Assembly: GCA_013213985.1 (NCBI GenBank)
Contig: JABSSP010000163.1
Coordinates: forward strand, 1 to 9,354
DNA length: 9,354 bases
Source of the DNA: Candidatus Babelota bacterium
GTDB taxonomy: Bacteria; Babelota; Babeliae; Babelales; Vermiphilaceae
Reading direction: 5' to 3'
Both the position numbers and the translations under genes were made by a program. Positions 6,673 to 9,354 of the stretch are shown piece by piece; position 1 is the first letter of the stretch; each line of letters begins with the position of its first letter. The notes beneath the pieces were generated by a model. The model was not told the DNA's origin and ran no database searches. It saw only the letters and a list, made by a program, of their open reading frames with translations.

Positions 6673-8283
6673 TTAGAAGCTTATACCAGTTTTAACCCAC
6701 AAACCAACTTGTGAAAGAGCAGTGCGTCTGTGCGCAGCTTCATACGAGATACCAAATCCAATATTGGTTGGACATCCGCATATATCACGTTCGTGTGCTG
6801 CTGCAAAATAAATCTTGCTGCTCAAGGCCGATGGATGCTCTGCCGAAGACAGGTCAAGATCATCATTAGTAATTGCTACAAATTCAGAATCACTTGCAGG
6901 AATTTTGTTATCCAAGTCAACAACAGCAATGCATGCACCACTTGCAGTTGTTAGATTAGTTTCACGGCACATTCCTGTGATATCAAAAATACCAGCATTA
7001 ATTTTAGGACAACAGGTGCCAAAGCTAACTTTTTCGCGTTGTCTCCACCAGAAGTCATAACCAAATTCAAGATGCCAATCACAGCGTTGATAATGTAATG
7101 CAGTCCAAATGTTAATACTGCCACGCGGACTCACATCCACATCGTGCGTTAGGAAGTTTACACCTGGAGTTGGATTTGAAACATTTTCCGGAGTAACCAA
7201 CAACAAGTTCCTGCTCCAATCACCATTTTTGCATAGGTCAAAGGTACGACATTCACGCGCTTTTAAGAAGTACGCGCAACGCGCATCTATCATCCAAACA
7301 AATGAGCGATTGCAACTGTTACAAATTTGGTAATCAGCGTTAAGGCCCAAACCTAGTCCAACATGACCTTTACCACTACCAATAGTTGGTTCAAAGGCAT
7401 ATTCTGCTCGTGATCTGTTACCAGTCGGAACAAAGAGTATACCATAAGCACCAACATGATGGTCATCACACTTACGGAAATCCCATCCCAATTTCAAGTT
7501 AATGTCATCAACGCCTGTTCGAGTTTTAGTTCCGCAATAAAATTGTTGGAAGTTTCTATTATTGTTACTCAAACAACAAGACAAGGTCTGATCGCATTGT
7601 AATGCACCTTGATTTTCAAAGCATTCTTCCATATTTAAAGAATGTCTTACATGAACAATTGGCACAAAGAAGCTTAGCCACATATCTCTTATATAGTCTT
7701 TATCACAAACACAAATATCTCCAAAGTCTACCCGACCTTGAAGTGCAAATCCAATTACTTTTCTTTCTGGTCGTACTCTAAACACTGATTCGAAAAATTG
7801 ATGCGAGCTTGCAGGCACATTGTCACCAAATGGAGAAGCAACAATCCCACACCATAATGAATTGAAGTCAGCTTCACCTTTTTCGGCTACATTAATACAT
7901 TCTTTACAACCTGGCAAAAAGAATTTTGCAAGGCGAGATTTATCAACTGACTGATAGTAAAAGAGCGATGCACCCAGCCTTAACCATGGGAAACAACAAT
8001 TTCCATTGTCGGCATAAGAACCATAGTAATAATCGTAATTAGTAAGTGCATGTTCTAAAGTTGCATCCTGAGAAAGTGGGCGCGATCTGAAAAACGTTGA
8101 TGAGTGACATGGTTTCTCACAGTAATCGTCACTTATTGGACAAGTAGTTGAGCATTCACTCACACAACTGCTTACACAACCAGTTTGGCAGCTATTGTTA
8201 CAATTTTGGCCAAATGCCACCATCGGTATTAAACTGAATATTCCACCGAGGAACATCAGCCTAATTAACGTATTTTTCTTCAT
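6673..8283 (-). CDS. Cysteine-rich exported protein, probable outer-membrane beta-barrel
   Basis: The start is set at 8283 (536 residues) because an aaaggaa precedes this ATG at proper distance and it begins a textbook signal peptide: MKKN, a hydrophobic core (9-23), cleavage likely after VAFG (22-25). An in-frame ATG 60 bases upstream (8343) would bury the signal. I count 33 Cys. The mature N-terminus has Cys at 28, 32, 36, 40, 44 and 48, exactly every fourth residue, plus 55 and 59; CC pairs lie at 96-97, 236-237 and 424-425. The rest alternates polar and hydrophobic residues with Gly/aromatic-rich strands such as GLGLGLNADY (309-318), HLEFGYDFWW (404-413) and NIGFGISYE (507-515). It ends in KTGISF, a C-terminal Phe as in Bam-assembled barrels. 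Disulfide cross-linking in the periplasm or cell surface is inferred by analogy with chlamydial cysteine-rich envelope proteins; no homology to them is claimed. Confidence 0.8.
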   Translation of the reverse strand: MKKNTLIRLMFLGGIFSLIPMVAFGQNCNNSCQTGCVSSCVSECSTTCPISDDYCEKPCHSSTFFRSRPLSQDATLEHALTNYDYYYGSYADNGNCCFPWLRLGASLFYYQSVDKSRLAKFFLPGCKECINVAEKGEADFNSLWCGIVASPFGDNVPASSHQFFESVFRVRPERKVIGFALQGRVDFGDICVCDKDYIRDMWLSFFVPIVHVRHSLNMEECFENQGALQCDQTLSCCLSNNNRNFQQFYCGTKTRTGVDDINLKLGWDFRKCDDHHVGAYGILFVPTGNRSRAEYAFEPTIGSGKGHVGLGLGLNADYQICNSCNRSFVWMIDARCAYFLKARECRTFDLCKNGDWSRNLLLVTPENVSNPTPGVNFLTHDVDVSPRGSINIWTALHYQRCDWHLEFGYDFWWRQREKVSFGTCCPKINAGIFDITGMCRETNLTTASGACIAVVDLDNKIPASDSEFVAITNDDLDLSSAEHPSALSSKIYFAAAHERDICGCPTNIGFGISYEAAHRRTALSQVGLWVKTGISF

Positions 8284-8319
8284 GTACTTCCTTTCATTTA
8301 TTATCCGCAATTCAATACT

Positions 8320-8329
8320 ACTGTACAGT
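8320..8329. promoter_or_regulatory. Palindrome ACTGTACAGT at the predicted start of the outer-membrane protein transcript
   Basis: This perfect 10-base palindrome lies directly after the candidate -10 box of the minus-strand gene, so a bound protein would cover the transcription start. A regulator site is plausible but nothing in the window identifies the regulator. Confidence 0.35.
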
Positions 8330-8356
8330 TTTATATATTTCACAATAAATATTCAA
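8330..8356 (-). promoter_or_regulatory. Candidate promoter for the cysteine-rich outer-membrane protein
   Basis: On the minus strand TTGAAT (8356-8351) and TATAAA (8335-8330) form -35 and -10 boxes separated by 15 bases, which is shorter than ideal. Transcription would begin around 8323, giving a leader of about 40 bases before the start at 8283. Confidence 0.4.
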
Positions 8357-8377
8357 TAATTTTATAAAAAGAGTTAA

Positions 8378-8441
8378 TTGTCCTTTTATATAAAGGATTC
8401 ATCATATCTATTTGAAATATATAAAATGATGAAAAGGACAA
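8378..8441. repeat. Nested inverted repeats in the divergent intergenic region
   Basis: TTGTCCTTTT (8378-8387) is the exact inverse of AAAAGGACAA (8432-8441). Inside them CATCAT (8400-8405) is the inverse of ATGATG (8426-8431), in line for one stem interrupted by a 12-base one-sided bulge. A second, overlapping inverted repeat TCCTTT / AAAGGA lies within 8381-8397. No gene ends nearby on either strand, so a terminator role is unlikely and a regulatory or RNA-structure role is the better guess. Confidence 0.5.
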
Positions 8442-8680
8442 AAAAATTGAAAATCTCGAAAAAAACAAAAAAGTCTACACAATAAAGAATTGTTACCATT
8501 AATCAGAAGATAACTCAAAATCAGGCCATGCATGTGTTATAGTAATACTATGTTGCAAATAAAACCTTATATAAAAGTATTTTGTATGGTACCACTTTAA
8601 AAAGATACCTATTACTAATCCCATATTTCTTAAACTGATTAAATTAACAATTAAAGAAAAATAATCAAAAGGAAGTAAGA
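8442..8680. other. Remainder of the divergent intergenic region
   Basis: This is AT-rich, non-coding DNA with an A-rich stretch at 8441-8472, a CATGCATG palindrome at 8527-8534, a candidate promoter at 8535-8543 and an AAGGAAG ribosome site just before 8681. No small ORF with a ribosome site, RNA gene or repeat copy from elsewhere in the window was found here. Confidence 0.5.
8535..8551 (+). promoter_or_regulatory. Possible extended -10 promoter with overlapping palindrome upstream of the DUF502 gene
   Basis: TGTTATAGT (8535-8543) fits an extended -10 element with one mismatch, and the inverted repeat ATAGTA-A-TACTAT (8539-8551) overlaps it, as an operator would. No good -35 box is seen. A start near 8550 would leave a leader of about 130 bases before the gene. 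Confidence 0.3.
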
Positions 8681-9354
8681 ATGATTATCAAGTACATAAG
8701 AAAAATAGTTAAAACGATACTTAAGAAAATTTGGACCTTTTTTTTACATGGCCTTTTCACCATTTTGCCCATTGCTATTACTGTAGGTTTTTTTTATCTC
8801 GGCCTAGAAATAATTAAAAATTGGTTGAAACCATTACAACGGTTTCAACCAGAGTTCCTGCAAAAAATTCCTTACTCTGAGGTAATAGTAGCAATAATTA
8901 TTATTCTGCTCATCGGAAGTGTACTCAGAACATTTATCGTACGATCACTTATGGGAGCTCTTGAATCAGTTATTTTTAAAATTCCGTTAGTTAAACCAAT
9001 ATATTCGGGCATCAAACAACTTGTCCACGCACTCAACCCAGACCCTGATGAGCACGCTGCCTTTACTAAAGTAGTTATGATCGAATTTCCATTAAAAGGG
9101 ACCTACAGTTTAGGCTTTATGACAACAGAAGTGCCCCCAAAATTAACACCACTCTGTAACAAAAAATTCTTTAATATTTTTGTACCAACAACCCCGAATC
9201 CAACAACTGGTTATTTTATTATGGTTGAAGAATCAGATTTAATTGTAACTCCTCTGACTCGGCAGGAAGCTATGGCCATGATTATTTCCGGTGGAATAAT
9301 TCAGCCAAAACATTTGATGAAAAAGAATAGTTACCCGAGCGTTGCCTCAAAACC
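8681..9354 (+). CDS. DUF502 (COG2928) family inner-membrane protein, 3' end outside the window
   Basis: ATG 8681 follows aaaaggaag with good spacing; 224 residues are visible and the frame is still open at the window edge. After a basic amphipathic N-terminus (1-18) come two membrane segments (about 24-41 and 67-84) and then a soluble domain. Family hallmarks are present in order: KIPLVKPIYSGIKQL (100-114), a Phe/Val-rich core near 128-147, and FVPTTPNPTTGYF (167-179). The last is the strongest match to the DUF502 signature VPTTPNPTSG, and it is followed by ISGGIIQP (202-209). DUF502 proteins are conserved, mostly uncharacterised inner-membrane proteins, so no biochemical role is assigned. 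The gene diverges from the cysteine-rich protein gene and is preceded by a long leader. Confidence 0.9.
   Translation, partial: MIIKYIRKIVKTILKKIWTFFLHGLFTILPIAITVGFFYLGLEIIKNWLKPLQRFQPEFLQKIPYSEVIVAIIIILLIGSVLRTFIVRSLMGALESVIFKIPLVKPIYSGIKQLVHALNPDPDEHAAFTKVVMIEFPLKGTYSLGFMTTEVPPKLTPLCNKKFFNIFVPTTPNPTTGYFIMVEESDLIVTPLTRQEAMAMIISGGIIQPKHLMKKNSYPSVASK

Noticed and set aside
6730..7333. Plus-strand ORFs opposite the cysteine-rich protein
   Set aside because: Three overlapping short frames over a gene with a signal peptide, ribosome site, barrel pattern and terminator; none has its own supporting signals.
8378..8441. Terminator hairpin in the divergent region
   Set aside because: No gene on either strand ends nearby and the stem has a 12-base one-sided bulge; kept as an inverted repeat only.

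Overview
The window is AT-rich bacterial DNA with short intergenic gaps and four clear exported or membrane proteins. The gene content is that of a diderm bacterium: a cysteine-rich protein with a signal peptide that ends in Phe like an outer-membrane beta-barrel, a DUF502 inner-membrane protein, PcrA/UvrD helicase and tryptophanyl-tRNA synthetase. The mix of exported AAA+ ATPase, cysteine-rich outer-membrane protein, orphan pseudopilin-like protein, Lys/Glu-rich repeat protein and TTCGACAAG-type intergenic repeat reminds me of host-associated Candidatus Dependentiae (TM6). That placement is inference from general resemblance, not a database match.

Left part, plus strand: the 3' end of a charged protein with an internal 57-residue repeat (1-408), then a rho-independent terminator (507-538). 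A tiny signal-peptide gene (625-768) follows and probably leads into the full-length helicase gene (813-3092). The helicase gene meets a minus-strand gene head-on, and their stop codons abut.

Middle part, minus strand, in order of transcription: an AAA+ ATPase with a Sec-type signal peptide (6331-5093) under a near-consensus promoter, closed by one weak and one strong terminator; trpS (4775-3771), of the streptococcal-like type; and a 180-residue membrane protein with a pseudopilin-like domain (3635-3093), which could be read from the trpS transcript because no terminator separates them.

Right part: the gap 6332-6672 holds the ATPase promoter, a GC-richer interspersed repeat (6511-6597) and the terminator of the next gene. 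That gene (8283-6673, minus) encodes a 536-residue exported protein with 33 cysteines, six of them spaced exactly every fourth residue at the mature N-terminus. A 397-base divergent region (8284-8680) with several inverted repeats separates it from a DUF502 membrane protein (8681 to the window edge, plus).

No tRNA, rRNA, CRISPR array, transposase or phage gene was seen. No defence system is evident. The most unusual items are the apparently exported ATPase and the cysteine-ladder outer-membrane protein.
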